Assembly (NCBI GenBank): GCA_022822425.1
Contig: JAJEBS010000247.1
Location: 1-64,000, forward strand
Reading direction: 5' to 3'
Source: Gemmatimonadota bacterium
GTDB taxonomy: Bacteria > Gemmatimonadota > Gemmatimonadetes > Longimicrobiales > Gaopeijiaceae
DNA: 64,000 nt
Position 1 is the stretch's first letter; each line of letters begins with the position of its first letter. Made by a program: the position numbers and the translations under genes. Below, one piece after another: positions 38,234 through 47,960 of this stretch. The notes beneath the pieces are model-generated. The model searched no databases and had not been told where the DNA came from. It saw only the letters and a list, made by a program, of their open reading frames with translations.

Positions 38234-41002
38234 ATGAACCGCCCTACCCTCTTCCTGATCGACGCCTACGCGCTCATCTATCAGTCGTTCTTCGCCTTCG
38301 CCAACCGGCCCCTCACCAACTCCCGGGGCGAAAACACGTCCGCTGAGTGGGGCTTCCTCAACTACCTGATCCGGATCCGGGAAGAGTTCGCGCCCGATTA
38401 TCTCGCGGTGGTCTTCGACGCCGGATCGAGTCAGCGCAAGAAGCTCTATCCCGAGTACAAGGCGACGCGGGAGAAGATGCCCGAGGATCTGCGCGAGAGC
38501 CTGGGACGCATCCGGTCGGTGCTGGATGCCCTCCACCATCCCGTGGTCGAAGTCGAGGGATTCGAGGCGGACGACGTGATCGCTTCGCTGGCACGGCAGG
38601 CCCTCGCGCTCGAGGAGGACATCGAGGCCGTCATCGTTTCGGGAGACAAGGATTTCTACCAGCTCCTGCGCCCCGGCCTGCGGCTGTTCCGGCCCGCGCG
38701 CGGGGGACGCGCCGGCACTTCGGCGGAGTGGGTCGACGAGTCGAATGCGAGCAGGCGGTTCGGGGTCCCTCCCGATCGCATCATCGATTACCTCGCGCTG
38801 ATCGGAGACTCCTCGGACAACGTGCCCGGAGCGCCGGGCATCGGGCCCAAGACCGCGGTCAAGCTCATCGAGCAGTATGGAGATCTGGACAGGATTCTCG
38901 CGCACGCGGAAGATGTGCGGGCCAAGCGTCCCCGAGAGTCGCTGCTCAACCACGCGGATCAGATCCGGCTTTCGAGGCAGCTGGTGACCATGCTCACCGA
39001 CGTGGACGTGACCTTCGATCTCGATAGCGTGGCCGTGCGCGCTCCGGACCGCGAGCGGATGCGCGAACTGCTGCTGGAACTCGAGTTCCACACCCTCCTG
39101 GAGCGCTTCGCGAGTTCGCCGGGAGCCGGGGGGCCGGCATCCAGGGAGGAGGACGTCGATTACCAGCTGGTGCGGGACCGGGCCGGGGTCGACGAGGTGG
39201 TCCGGGAAGCGCGCGCGCAGGGTGAAGTCGCGGTCGCCGTACTCACGGCGTCCCCCGATCCCATGCGGGGACCCATCGCCGGAATCGCCCTCTCGAGCCG
39301 GCCGGGCGTGGGCCGCTACCTCCCTCTGGCCCACGAAGCCGCGCTCGATCTGGAGATGGGGGCTCTGGCGGAGTCCGCGGCGTCGGTGAACAATCTGCCC
39401 GGGCTCGATTCCCCCGCCTTGGCCCCGCTTCGCGATCTGCTCGAGGACCCCGGGGTGGCCAAGACCGGGCACGATCTGAAACACGGCATCGTAGCGCTGG
39501 CAGAGGCCGGCATCGCGCTCGCCGGGGCCCGCTTCGATACCATGGTGGCTTCCTATCTCCTCGAACCGGAGCTTCGAGGCCACGAACTGGAGACCCTGAC
39601 GGAAAACAGGCTCGGCCTTGAGACCACCCGGCTCAAGGAGCTTGTCGGCACGGGCAAGAAGGAGGTGCCGCTGACCCGGCTCGGGCCCGAGCCGGTCCTC
39701 CGTTACGCCTGCGAGCGTGCCGACTGCGCAGGACGGCTTCGGGAACACTTCCGGCCCAGACTCGAGGGACACGCTCTGGACGGACTGTTTCGCGACGTCG
39801 AGATGCGCCTGGTGCCGGTGCTGGCGTGCATGGAGCGAAACGGAGTCCGCATCGATCCGCTCTTCTTCAGCGAGATGAGCCGGGAGCTGGAGCACGAACT
39901 CGAGCGGGTGCGGAAGGAGATCTTCAGGGAGGCGGGATCCGAATTCAATCTCAACTCGACGCCCCAGCTGCGCACCGTGCTCTTCGAGGACCTGGGGCTC
40001 CCGGTCATCCGCAAGACCAAGACCGGGCCCTCCACGGCCGCCTCGGTGCTGGAGGAACTCGAGGCGCTCGGCCATCCGGTGCCGCGGCTGCTGATGAAGT
40101 ATCGCCGCATGGAGAAGTTGCGCAGCACCTACATCGACGCCCTCCCCGGTCTCGTCCATCCGCGCACCGGGCGCATCCACACGCACTTCAACCAGACCGT
40201 GGCGGCGACCGGCCGGCTGTCTTCCAGCAACCCCAACCTGCAGAACATCCCCATCCGCACCCGGATCGGGCGCGAGATCCGCAAGGGTTTCGTGGCCGCA
40301 CCGGGACACGTGCTGCTGACCGCGGACTACTCGCAGATCGAGTTGCGCATCCTGGCGCACTTCTCGGGCGATCCCGCATTCGTGACCGCGTTCCGCGAAG
40401 CCAGCGACATCCACCGCCAGACCGCCGCCGTGATCTTCGATGTGCCCGTGGACGAGGTGAGCCCGCGCATGCGCGACCAGGCCAAGACCATCAACTTCGC
40501 CACCCTGTACGGGCAGGGAGCCTTCTCCCTTGGGCGGCAACTGGGCATTCCGCAGGACGAGGCGCGGCGCTTCATCGACCAGTACTTCGAGCGCTTCAGC
40601 GGCGTGCGCGCCTTCCTCGACGAGCAGGTCTCCCTGGCGAAGGAACGGGGCTACGTCGAGACGCTCGCGCGGCGGCGGCGCTACGTGCCCGAGCTGGCCT
40701 CGCGCAACTGGAACATCCGTGCGCACGGGGAGCGGATCGCGCGCAACACGCCCATCCAGGGTACGGCCGCGGATGTCATCAAGAAGGCGATGATCGAGGT
40801 TCAGCAGGCTCTGGAGGAAGCTGGCTCGGGGGCGATGATGCTCCTCCAGGTGCACGACGAGCTGGTGCTCGAGACGCCCGCCGCAGAGCTGGAGACGGTG
40901 CGGGACATGGTCGTGTCGCACATGGAGAACGCGGCCGCGCTCGAAGTGCCGCTGGTCGTGGATACCGGAGCTGGCGAAAGCTGGTTCGAGTGCAAGGGCT
41001 GA
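38234..41002 (+). CDS. polA: DNA polymerase I
   Basis: A 922-residue replication and repair polymerase. The N-terminal 5'-3' exonuclease has FLIDAYALIYQSFFAF, VFDAGSSQRKKLYPEYKATR, VEGFEADDVIA and VSGDKDFYQLL. The polymerase motifs are ADYSQIELRILAHFSGD (A), RDQAKTINFATLYGQGAF (B) and LLQVHDELVLE (C). The middle 3'-5' exonuclease domain is present as a fold, but its metal-binding acidic residues are gone: the DTE of motif I aligns with LTA, the motif II Asp with Gly (GHDLKHG) and the motif III Asp with Arg (YACERAD). Proofreading is therefore probably absent. The start is ATG 38234, just after the transglycosylase gene. Confidence 0.96.
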   Translation: MNRPTLFLIDAYALIYQSFFAFANRPLTNSRGENTSAEWGFLNYLIRIREEFAPDYLAVVFDAGSSQRKKLYPEYKATREKMPEDLRESLGRIRSVLDALHHPVVEVEGFEADDVIASLARQALALEEDIEAVIVSGDKDFYQLLRPGLRLFRPARGGRAGTSAEWVDESNASRRFGVPPDRIIDYLALIGDSSDNVPGAPGIGPKTAVKLIEQYGDLDRILAHAEDVRAKRPRESLLNHADQIRLSRQLVTMLTDVDVTFDLDSVAVRAPDRERMRELLLELEFHTLLERFASSPGAGGPASREEDVDYQLVRDRAGVDEVVREARAQGEVAVAVLTASPDPMRGPIAGIALSSRPGVGRYLPLAHEAALDLEMGALAESAASVNNLPGLDSPALAPLRDLLEDPGVAKTGHDLKHGIVALAEAGIALAGARFDTMVASYLLEPELRGHELETLTENRLGLETTRLKELVGTGKKEVPLTRLGPEPVLRYACERADCAGRLREHFRPRLEGHALDGLFRDVEMRLVPVLACMERNGVRIDPLFFSEMSRELEHELERVRKEIFREAGSEFNLNSTPQLRTVLFEDLGLPVIRKTKTGPSTAASVLEELEALGHPVPRLLMKYRRMEKLRSTYIDALPGLVHPRTGRIHTHFNQTVAATGRLSSSNPNLQNIPIRTRIGREIRKGFVAAPGHVLLTADYSQIELRILAHFSGDPAFVTAFREASDIHRQTAAVIFDVPVDEVSPRMRDQAKTINFATLYGQGAFSLGRQLGIPQDEARRFIDQYFERFSGVRAFLDEQVSLAKERGYVETLARRRRYVPELASRNWNIRAHGERIARNTPIQGTAADVIKKAMIEVQQALEEAGSGAMMLLQVHDELVLETPAAELETVRDMVVSHMENAAALEVPLVVDTGAGESWFECKG

Positions 41003-41122
41003 CCCCTGCCGGACCGGGGCCTCGATCGGCTCATCCTGTCATTCCTTCGCCCGGATTTCCCCGCGAACATGAGAGTCGTCGGGAGGAATCCAGTTTCACG
41101 CGCAAAGGAAGGAGAGACGCCG

Positions 41123-41464
41123 ATGAGCCGGTCCGTCAACAAGGTAATCCTGATCGGGAACGTCGGGCGGGATCCGGACGTCCACGAGACCCAGGGACGC
41201 AAGAAGGTGGCGCACTTTTCGCTCGCCACCAACCAGCGGATCCGCCGCGGGCCGAACGACGTGGAGGAGCGAACGGACTGGCACCGCATCACGGTGTGGA
41301 ACAGGACCGCCCAGTTCGTCGAGGACTACGTGCGGAAGGGAGACCGGGTGTATGTGGAGGGCCGGCTCGAGTACGACTCCTATGAGCGGGACGGCGTCAC
41401 CATTCCCACAGCCGACGTGAGCGCGCGCGAGTTGGTGCTGCTCTCGCAGCGGAGCGACGACTAG
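41123..41464 (+). CDS. ssb: short single-stranded DNA-binding protein
   Basis: A 113-residue OB-fold SSB: VNKVILIGNVGRDPDVHETQ, VAHFSLATNQRIRRG, TDWHRITVWNRTAQFVEDYV, GDRVYVEGRLEYDSYERDG. It ends at LLSQRSDD and lacks the long disordered linker and acidic DDDIPF-type tip through which normal SSBs recruit repair and replication proteins. ATG 41123 follows AAGGAAGGAGAG; the longer track start has no site. A second, full-length SSB is probably encoded elsewhere. Confidence 0.9.
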   Translation: MSRSVNKVILIGNVGRDPDVHETQGRKKVAHFSLATNQRIRRGPNDVEERTDWHRITVWNRTAQFVEDYVRKGDRVYVEGRLEYDSYERDGVTIPTADVSARELVLLSQRSDD

Positions 41465-41473
41465 CAGTCCTCA

Positions 41474-41513
41474 AGGCACCCGGTGAGTCCGGCGCCACGC
41501 CGCTCCGGTGCCT
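41474..41513. terminator. possible bidirectional hairpin between convergent genes
   Basis: AGGCACCCGG pairs with CCGGTGCCT across about 21 bases with one bulged C. It lies between the ends of ssb and the minus-strand barrel gene. No clear T-run is present, so termination is only suggested. Confidence 0.4.
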
Positions 41514-41535
41514 GCGCGGATTCATCCCCGGAATC

Positions 41536-43551
41536 CTAGAAGAGGTCGCGGAAGCGCCGGTTGAGGTCGAGAACGATCTCCCAGGAACCGCCGTTCAGGC
41601 CGCGCACCACATCGACCTGGACGAGATCCCAGCCGAGGGCGAGTCCCAGCCCGGCGGAGAAGCGGGTGATCCGGGACGGGTGGGCGTCCCACGCTTCCGG
41701 AACCTCGGCCGAGCCGAGCCGGGTGCGTCCGGCCGCGCCCACGCCGCGGAGCCGCAGCCATGGGCTGAGGAGTTGGCGGGAGCCTTCGACCCGGAGCAGC
41801 CAGAAGGCGTTGCCGGCCAGGGAGCGGTAGTCGTATCCGGGAAGGGTCTCGCGGCCTCCCAGGAGGTAGAGCGACTGCGACGGCGCGCCCCCGGACACGG
41901 CAGCGGCGTCCAGGGTCGAGCGGAGTGCCACGCCATGCTCGAGCCAGCGGCGGCCGGCGGCGAGACGCAGGGACGCCTCCCGGTAGGGGGCGCCGTCGAA
42001 GGCGGCCCAGGCGGCGCCTGCTTCCGCGAACAGGCGGTCGGGAGAGCCGAGCGACGCGGACAGCCGAACGGCGGTCAGGTCGCCTTCGTCGATGGCCCGC
42101 ACCGGACGCCAGCCGCCTGGCTCCCCGCCGGAGACGACACCCGCGCCCTGATGTCGTTCGTAGCGCACGTCGGCGCGCGCCGAGACCGGGCCGAAGGAGC
42201 GGGTTGCGCGGGCACGGGCGCCCGTCGCGAAGTAGGGGTCCGTCCAGTCGGTCTGGCGGAGCAGCGAAGAGAGGGTGTTCATGATCCGGCTGGACCCGGG
42301 CACCGGCCCGATGTCGCGCGGCTCGCGCAGGAAGACGTCGAAACCGACGGTGCTCGGTCGCTCGCGGTCCGGGTCCTCGAACACGGCGCTCACGCGACCC
42401 AGGGGACGGTCTCCGGCATGGGCGTAGCCCAGCAGGGTTCCGACCTGCAGGCGGTTGGTCGCGCGAAGGTTGAAGCCGCCCTGGGTAACCCAGCCCTCGG
42501 CACGGTTGTAGCGTACCGTTTCGGAGAGGGGCGGCATCGCGAGACGCAGGCGGCCGAGCCCGCTCAGGTATCGGCCGCGCACCAGCCGGTTCGCCTCGGC
42601 CTCGATGTCGATCAGTTCGGCGGTGGGGGCGAGCCCCTCCTCATCGACCTGGGCGTAGAGATCGCGCTCGAAGGGGAAGGCCAGCATCGGATCGGGGTTG
42701 CGCACGATCGGCGGCCCCATGAAGAACAGGTCGGGGAGATCGGCTTGGAATTCGTAGCCGGCGATTTCCCAGCGGCCCCGAATGACGCTGCCCACGGGAA
42801 GATCCAGGAACCGGAGTTTTCGCCGGATCTCGAGGCTCTGCCGGTGGGGGAGCCAGTACCGGCGATCCCAGAGGGCGTTCTCCAGCGACACACGGATGTA
42901 GTCGAGCTGCCGGTCGACGTAGGACGCGGGCGTGAACGTGAAGTTCATGCGCACGACCGCCGCCGTCTCCCGATCGAGAAAAAGGGTGCCCACGAAGCCG
43001 GGCTGGTCCGGATCGCGCGGCCGCACCTGCACCTCGTACACCCGGACGGGAGCGAGGCCGTCCCCGAAGGCCACCGTGATCGAGTCAGCCAGCAGGTACT
43101 CGTAGCGGGTGGCCGCGCCGGGAGCGAGGGGATGGATAACCGACGACACCTCGTCCCCGTCCCCGATCCTTATCACGTCGCCGAAGTTCTCCTGGATGAT
43201 GACCAGGTGGTCGAGGTGGTAGCGGATGTTGGTGGGCATCCGCCGGTCGTCGCGGCGACCGAGAATGTGCTGCCTGGTCAGGCCGGGCGCCTTCCAGTAC
43301 ACCCGCACCGCGAGCTGGTCGGTCTTGATCAGGTTGCGTTCCTCGCCGGCCTGACGGTCGAGGAAAAAATAGACGTAGCCGCGTGCGTCGGCCGTATACG
43401 CGCGAAGGCCGTCCATGGCGGCGGCCTGTCGGGTGGCGGTCCCCCGCTCGACGAGATCGAGCACCCGAAGATCGTCCCAGGAGGAAGCCTGCTGGGCCGA
43501 GGCGGGAAACGCGCCGGTGGCGAGGGCGAGCGCCAGACCGACAGTGCGCAT
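41536..43551 (-). CDS. outer-membrane beta-barrel protein with N-terminal beta-rich domain
   Basis: A 671-residue exported protein: signal peptide VGLALALATGAFPASAQQ, then a beta-rich periplasmic-like domain with YEVQVRPRDPDQPGFVGTLF, reminiscent of LolA-like outer-membrane folds, then a C-terminal half of alternating strands (RLSASLGSPDRLFAEAGAAW, LRLRGVGAAGRTRLG) ending in RFRDLF with a C-terminal Phe, as usual for outer-membrane barrels. This resembles the DUF5686/surface-antigen (D15-like) layout, but family assignment is tentative. It starts at ATG 43551; the 1024-residue ORF in the track merges it with a shadow of the sigma gene. Confidence 0.75.
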   Translation of the reverse strand: MRTVGLALALATGAFPASAQQASSWDDLRVLDLVERGTATRQAAAMDGLRAYTADARGYVYFFLDRQAGEERNLIKTDQLAVRVYWKAPGLTRQHILGRRDDRRMPTNIRYHLDHLVIIQENFGDVIRIGDGDEVSSVIHPLAPGAATRYEYLLADSITVAFGDGLAPVRVYEVQVRPRDPDQPGFVGTLFLDRETAAVVRMNFTFTPASYVDRQLDYIRVSLENALWDRRYWLPHRQSLEIRRKLRFLDLPVGSVIRGRWEIAGYEFQADLPDLFFMGPPIVRNPDPMLAFPFERDLYAQVDEEGLAPTAELIDIEAEANRLVRGRYLSGLGRLRLAMPPLSETVRYNRAEGWVTQGGFNLRATNRLQVGTLLGYAHAGDRPLGRVSAVFEDPDRERPSTVGFDVFLREPRDIGPVPGSSRIMNTLSSLLRQTDWTDPYFATGARARATRSFGPVSARADVRYERHQGAGVVSGGEPGGWRPVRAIDEGDLTAVRLSASLGSPDRLFAEAGAAWAAFDGAPYREASLRLAAGRRWLEHGVALRSTLDAAAVSGGAPSQSLYLLGGRETLPGYDYRSLAGNAFWLLRVEGSRQLLSPWLRLRGVGAAGRTRLGSAEVPEAWDAHPSRITRFSAGLGLALGWDLVQVDVVRGLNGGSWEIVLDLNRRFRDLF

Positions 43552-43670
43552 GAGGAGGGGTATGTGCCTGCAGCCCTCGGAGGTGGGGTGCGGTCCGAGC
43601 CTGCGAGCGCGCCGGCGGCGGGATGCCGGAGGCGCAAACCAGCGAGGAATGTCCTGAACCGAAGACCGGG

Positions 43671-44531
43671 TCAGTTCGCGCTCCAGAAACCCGACAGCGA
43701 ATCCCCGTGCGGGCTGTCGCGAAGCTTCTCGAATGCGCGGTTGCGAATCTGGCGAATCCGTTCGCGCGTGACCCCCAGAAGCACGCCGATCTCCTCGAGC
43801 GTGCGCTCCTCGCCGTCGTCCAGGCCGTAGTAGAGGTAGAGGATCTTGCGTTCGCGTTCCGTCAGGTACTTCTCGAACATGTCCTCCATGAAGGCCCGGC
43901 GGGCCAGCGCCTCCACGTCCAGCTCGATGTCCGCGGCCTCCACGCCGGCAAAGCGTTCGCCGAAGCTCGAGCTGTCCCGGTCCCGGCGGTCGATGGGAGC
44001 GTCCAGGCTGAGTTCGGTCGCGGCCACCCGGCGCAGCGCGCGGATGGTCTCGACGGGCTCCTGCATCTCCTTGGCGATCTCCTGATCGGTGGGAGAACGG
44101 CCCAACTCCTGGGTCAGCGCGGTGTCGGTGCGCGCCAGCTTGGCGAGGTTGGAGTTCTGGTTGAGCGGGATGCGCACCGAACGGGTCTGTTCGGCCAGCG
44201 CCTGCAGGACGGTCTGCCGGATCCACCAGACCGCGTAGCTGATGAATTTGACCCCCTTGTCGGGGTCGAATTTCTTGACCGCCTTCAGCAGCCCCTCGTT
44301 GCCGATGCACACCAGTTCGGCCAGGCCGAGACCACGGCCCTGGTACTTCTTGACGTAGGAAATGACGAAGCGAAGGTTCGCCGTCACCAGCCGTTCGGCC
44401 GCTTCTATGTCCCCCGTCCGGGCACGCCGGGCCAGTTCGCGTTCTTCTTCGGGATCCCGGATCAAGGGGTACTTCTCTACGTCCTGAAGATATTGATCGA
44501 AGGAATCCAGACCACGGGAGGATGAGAACAT
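43671..44531 (-). CDS. primary-type sigma-70 factor (short RpoD/SigA-like)
   Basis: A 286-residue sigma factor without region 1.1. It shows region 1.2 (DSFDQYLQDVEKYPLI), region 2 with the core-binding and -10 recognition helix (AVKKFDPDKGVKFISYAVWWIRQTV), region 3, and region 4 with helix-turn-helix EEIGVLLGVTRERIRQIRNRAFEKLR. The short form resembles the primary sigma factor of Bacteroidetes; it could also be a group 2 factor, so no symbol is assigned. The upstream gap contains a repeated TGACAGGTC motif. It lies downstream of dnaE2 on the same strand but with a 222-base gap. Confidence 0.85.
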   Translation of the reverse strand: MFSSSRGLDSFDQYLQDVEKYPLIRDPEEERELARRARTGDIEAAERLVTANLRFVISYVKKYQGRGLGLAELVCIGNEGLLKAVKKFDPDKGVKFISYAVWWIRQTVLQALAEQTRSVRIPLNQNSNLAKLARTDTALTQELGRSPTDQEIAKEMQEPVETIRALRRVAATELSLDAPIDRRDRDSSSFGERFAGVEAADIELDVEALARRAFMEDMFEKYLTERERKILYLYYGLDDGEERTLEEIGVLLGVTRERIRQIRNRAFEKLRDSPHGDSLSGFWSAN

Positions 44532-44618
44532 CCAGTGCGCGCCTACCGGGGGTGGGGTCTACAAAACGGCGATGGCTGGCCCAGAAACAGCAAGTCAGGC
44601 AACATAACACCGCCGATC

Positions 44619-44652
44619 CTGACAGGTCTACCTCTTGATTCTCCGACAGGTC
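44619..44652. repeat. paired GACAGGTC direct repeat upstream of the sigma gene
   Basis: CTGACAGGTC at 44619-44628 and CGACAGGTCA at 44644-44653 share GACAGGTC with starts 24 bases apart, about 90-120 bases before the sigma gene ATG. The decamer CTGACAGGTC also occurs once upstream of lon. The flanks also form a dyad, CCTGAC...GTCAGG. Confidence 0.45.
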
Positions 44653-44753
44653 AGGACCCGGTTTTGTTGTGTCTCCGGACGCGGGGAGCCCGGATATGAG
44701 GTGATGGAACGCGTCCCCGCTCCCGGTGCTCGCACGGATTTACCTGCGCGTCG

Positions 44754-47700
44754 CTAGTGGAAAAATCGTCCTCTGCCCACGAATGCGCCCCCCGGAATCG
44801 CTCCCGGTCTTCCGGCCAGGCCGTCCAGCCAGTCGTTGAGGGAGTCGATGCGGTCGGCGATCACATGGATCACTCCCTGTTCCTTCTCCAGCCGGCCGCG
44901 GCAGACCATCAGCCGCGCGGTGAGCAGGGCGCGGCGGCAACGTTCCTGGACCGAGGGAAACACCACCAGGTTGGAGGATCCGGTCTCGTCTTCCAGGGTC
45001 ACGAACACGATCCTGCCCGCCGTACCCGGCCGCTGGCGGCACAGCACGATGCCGGCGACGGTGACGCGCGCCCCGGCGGGGACCTCCTCCAGGTGGCTGG
45101 CCGGGCACACCCCCCGGTCGGCCAGCCGCTCCCTCAGCAGGGCGGTGGGGTGCTGTTTGAGGGACAGCCCGGTGGAGCGATAATCGGCCACCACCTGCTC
45201 GCCGGCGGACAGGACGGGCAGGGCGGGTTCAGGGCGGGGCGGCTCCGCCTCCCCGGGCGGATCGAAGAGCGGCAGCGGCTCCACCTGGTCCAGGGAACGG
45301 ATCGACCAGGCGGCCTGGCGGCGGTCCAGCCCGGTTGAGGTGAAGGCATCCGCCCTGGCCAGACGCGTCAGAACGGCCGGACTGGTTCCCGCCCGCTGCC
45401 GCAGTTCGGCCGGGGAGCGATACCCTTCCTCCCGGGCCGTCACGATACGGGTGGCATCCTCTTCCCTCAGACCGCGGATCTGACGCAGCCCCAGCCGCAA
45501 CGCCATGCGGGGTGGCAGGCGCGGCGGCTCCAGGGTGCAGTCCCACTCCGAGTGGTTGACATCCACCGGGCGCACTTCCACCCCGTGCCTGCGCGCATCG
45601 CCCACGATCTGGGCAGGCGCGTAGAAGCCCATGGGCTGGCTGTTGAGGAGGGCGCAGGCGAAGACCTCCGGGTAGTGGTGCTTCAGCCACGAGGAGATGT
45701 AGACCAGGAGCGCGAAGCTGGCCGCGTGGCTCTCCGGGAAGCCGTAGTCGCCGAACCCCTCGATCTGCTTGAAGCAGCGCTCGGCGAACTCCAGCTCGTA
45801 CCCTTTCCCCACCATCCCATCCACGAATTTGTCGCGGAAGCGATGGATGGTGCCGTAGTTGCGGAAGCTGGCCATGGCCCGGCGCAGCTGGTCGGCCTCG
45901 GCCGGGCTGAACCCGGCCCCGACGATGGCGATCTTCATCGCCTGTTCCTGAAAGAGCGGCACGCCCAGCGTCTTCCCCAGCACCTCGCGCAGATCCTCCG
46001 AAGGATATTCCACCGGCTCGACGCCCCTGCGCCGGCGCAGGTAGGGGTGGACCATGTCCCCCTGGATAGGTCCCGGACGCACGATCGCCACCTCGATCAC
46101 CAGATCGTAGAAGGTGGCCGGCTTCAGCCGGGGGAGCATCGCCATCTGCGCCCGGCTCTCGATCTGGAACACGCCGATCGTGTCCGCCCGCTGGATCATC
46201 CGGTAGACTCCCGGGTCCTCCGCGGGCACGTCTCCCAGGGTGTGGCGGACGCCGTAGTGCGCTCGCAGCAACTCGAAGGAGCGCCGGATGCAGGAAAGCA
46301 TGCCGAGCCCCAGCACATCCACCTTGATGAGCCCCAGCGCCTCGAGATCATCCTTGTTCCACTCGATCACCGTGCGATCCTCCATGGCGGCGTTCTCGAT
46401 GGGGACGATCTCGCACAGCGGCCCGCGGGAAATGACGAACCCGCCCGTGTGCTGGGACAGATGGCGGGGGAAGCCCTGGAGTTCGCGGGCCAGCTCCAGG
46501 GTCAGGCGCAGCCGCCGGTCCTTCGGGTCGAAACCTTCCTCCCGGGCGCGTTCCTCGTCTACCGGCTTCGACCAGACCGAAGCCATGGAGAGCAGCCGGT
46601 CGACCGTATCCTTGCTCAGTCCCATGGCCTTGCCGGTGTCGCGCAACGCGCTGCGCACGCGGTAGGTCACCACCGTCGCGGCCAGCCCGGCCCGCTCCCG
46701 GCCGTACTTGCGGTAGATGTACTGGATGACCTCCTCGCGGCGCTCGTGCTCGAAGTCCACGTCGATGTCGGGTACTTCGCCCCGTTCTGCGGAGATGAAG
46801 CGCTCGAACAGCAGGTCGATGCGGTCCGGGTCGACCGATGTGATCTCCAGGCAGTAGCACACCGCCGAGTTGGCGGCCGAGCCACGCCCCTGGCACAGGA
46901 TGCCCATGCCGCGGGCGGTCCGGACGATGTCGGCCACGGTCAGGAAATAGGGGGCGAATTCCAGCTCTCCGATGAGCGCCAGCTCGTGTTCCAGCATCGC
47001 CCGCACCCTGGGAGGGATGCCCCCGGGATAGCGCCGGGCCGCGCCCTCCCATGTCAGAATCTCCAGCTCCCGCTGGGGCGTGCGGCCTTCGCCGACCACC
47101 TCCTCGGGGTATTCGTAGCGCAGCTCTCCGAGAGAGAAGCGGCAGCGTTCGGCGATCTCCACTGCATTGGCCAGGGCGCGGGGATGATCGCGGAAGAGCG
47201 CGGCCATTTCCGCGGGGGACTTGAGATGACGCTCGGCGTTGGCCGCCAGGCGCCAGCCGGCGGTGTCGATGGTGCAGCGTTCGCGGATGCAGGTGAGCAG
47301 GTCGTGGAGCCGACGCCGCTCAGGGATGTGCTGGTGCACGTCGCCGGTCGCGACCAGGGGCACGCGCTCCGTCTCCGAGAGGGATGCGAGAGCGGCCAGG
47401 CGGCGGACGTCGTTGCCCCGGTGGTTGTAGGTGGCGGCCAGGTAGAGAGGTGTGTCCAGCCGCTCCCGGTACCATGCCAGCCGTTCGGCGAAACCGGGAC
47501 CGGGCACCTCCGGCGGCAGGGCGACGAAGATCTGCTCTCCGGCCGCTTCCACGACATCCCCGCGCACGAGCCGGCACTCCCCCTTGGGGGCGCGTCTGCG
47601 CCCTCGGGTGATCAGGCGGGCCAGGCGGCCGTAGCCCTTCCTGGAGACGGGCAGGCAGAGCAGGGGTGGTCCGTCCTCGAAGTCGAGGCGGGCGCCGGGA

Positions 47701-47960
47701 ATGAAGCGCAGTTCGGTCTGCCGGGCGGCGTGATGGGCGCGCACGACTCCCGCCAGGGTGTTGCGGTCGGTGAGCGCCAGAGCGCGGTAGCCCAGCGCAT
47801 GCGCCCGCTCCACCAGTTCCTCGGGCTGGGAGGCGCCGCGCAGGAACGAGAAGTTGCTGGTGACCTGGAGTTCCGCGTAGCCGCCCTCCCGGGCCGCCGA
47901 GCTTCCCCCCACGCGACCGCCGGGGATGCGCGCCGCGGGATCGCCCCCGGCCGCGCTCAC
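44754..47960 (-). CDS. dnaE2: error-prone DNA polymerase III alpha homologue DnaE2 (ImuC)
   Basis: A 1068-residue C-family polymerase used in translesion synthesis with ImuA and ImuB. The N-terminal PHP domain begins YAELQVTSNFSFLRGASQ; the polymerase active-site region reads GRGSAANSAVCYCLEITSVDP and PDIDVDFEHERREEVIQYI. The C-terminal OB-fold appears as VTVAGIVLCRQRPGTAGRIVF. Length and the ELQVTSNFSFLRGAS start distinguish it from replicative DnaE. The GTG start overlaps the imuB stop (GTGA). The mutasome is typically induced by the SOS response; here regulation is inferred from the upstream promoter of imuA. Confidence 0.95.
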   Translation of the reverse strand: MSAAGGDPAARIPGGRVGGSSAAREGGYAELQVTSNFSFLRGASQPEELVERAHALGYRALALTDRNTLAGVVRAHHAARQTELRFIPGARLDFEDGPPLLCLPVSRKGYGRLARLITRGRRRAPKGECRLVRGDVVEAAGEQIFVALPPEVPGPGFAERLAWYRERLDTPLYLAATYNHRGNDVRRLAALASLSETERVPLVATGDVHQHIPERRRLHDLLTCIRERCTIDTAGWRLAANAERHLKSPAEMAALFRDHPRALANAVEIAERCRFSLGELRYEYPEEVVGEGRTPQRELEILTWEGAARRYPGGIPPRVRAMLEHELALIGELEFAPYFLTVADIVRTARGMGILCQGRGSAANSAVCYCLEITSVDPDRIDLLFERFISAERGEVPDIDVDFEHERREEVIQYIYRKYGRERAGLAATVVTYRVRSALRDTGKAMGLSKDTVDRLLSMASVWSKPVDEERAREEGFDPKDRRLRLTLELARELQGFPRHLSQHTGGFVISRGPLCEIVPIENAAMEDRTVIEWNKDDLEALGLIKVDVLGLGMLSCIRRSFELLRAHYGVRHTLGDVPAEDPGVYRMIQRADTIGVFQIESRAQMAMLPRLKPATFYDLVIEVAIVRPGPIQGDMVHPYLRRRRGVEPVEYPSEDLREVLGKTLGVPLFQEQAMKIAIVGAGFSPAEADQLRRAMASFRNYGTIHRFRDKFVDGMVGKGYELEFAERCFKQIEGFGDYGFPESHAASFALLVYISSWLKHHYPEVFACALLNSQPMGFYAPAQIVGDARRHGVEVRPVDVNHSEWDCTLEPPRLPPRMALRLGLRQIRGLREEDATRIVTAREEGYRSPAELRQRAGTSPAVLTRLARADAFTSTGLDRRQAAWSIRSLDQVEPLPLFDPPGEAEPPRPEPALPVLSAGEQVVADYRSTGLSLKQHPTALLRERLADRGVCPASHLEEVPAGARVTVAGIVLCRQRPGTAGRIVFVTLEDETGSSNLVVFPSVQERCRRALLTARLMVCRGRLEKEQGVIHVIADRIDSLNDWLDGLAGRPGAIPGGAFVGRGRFFH

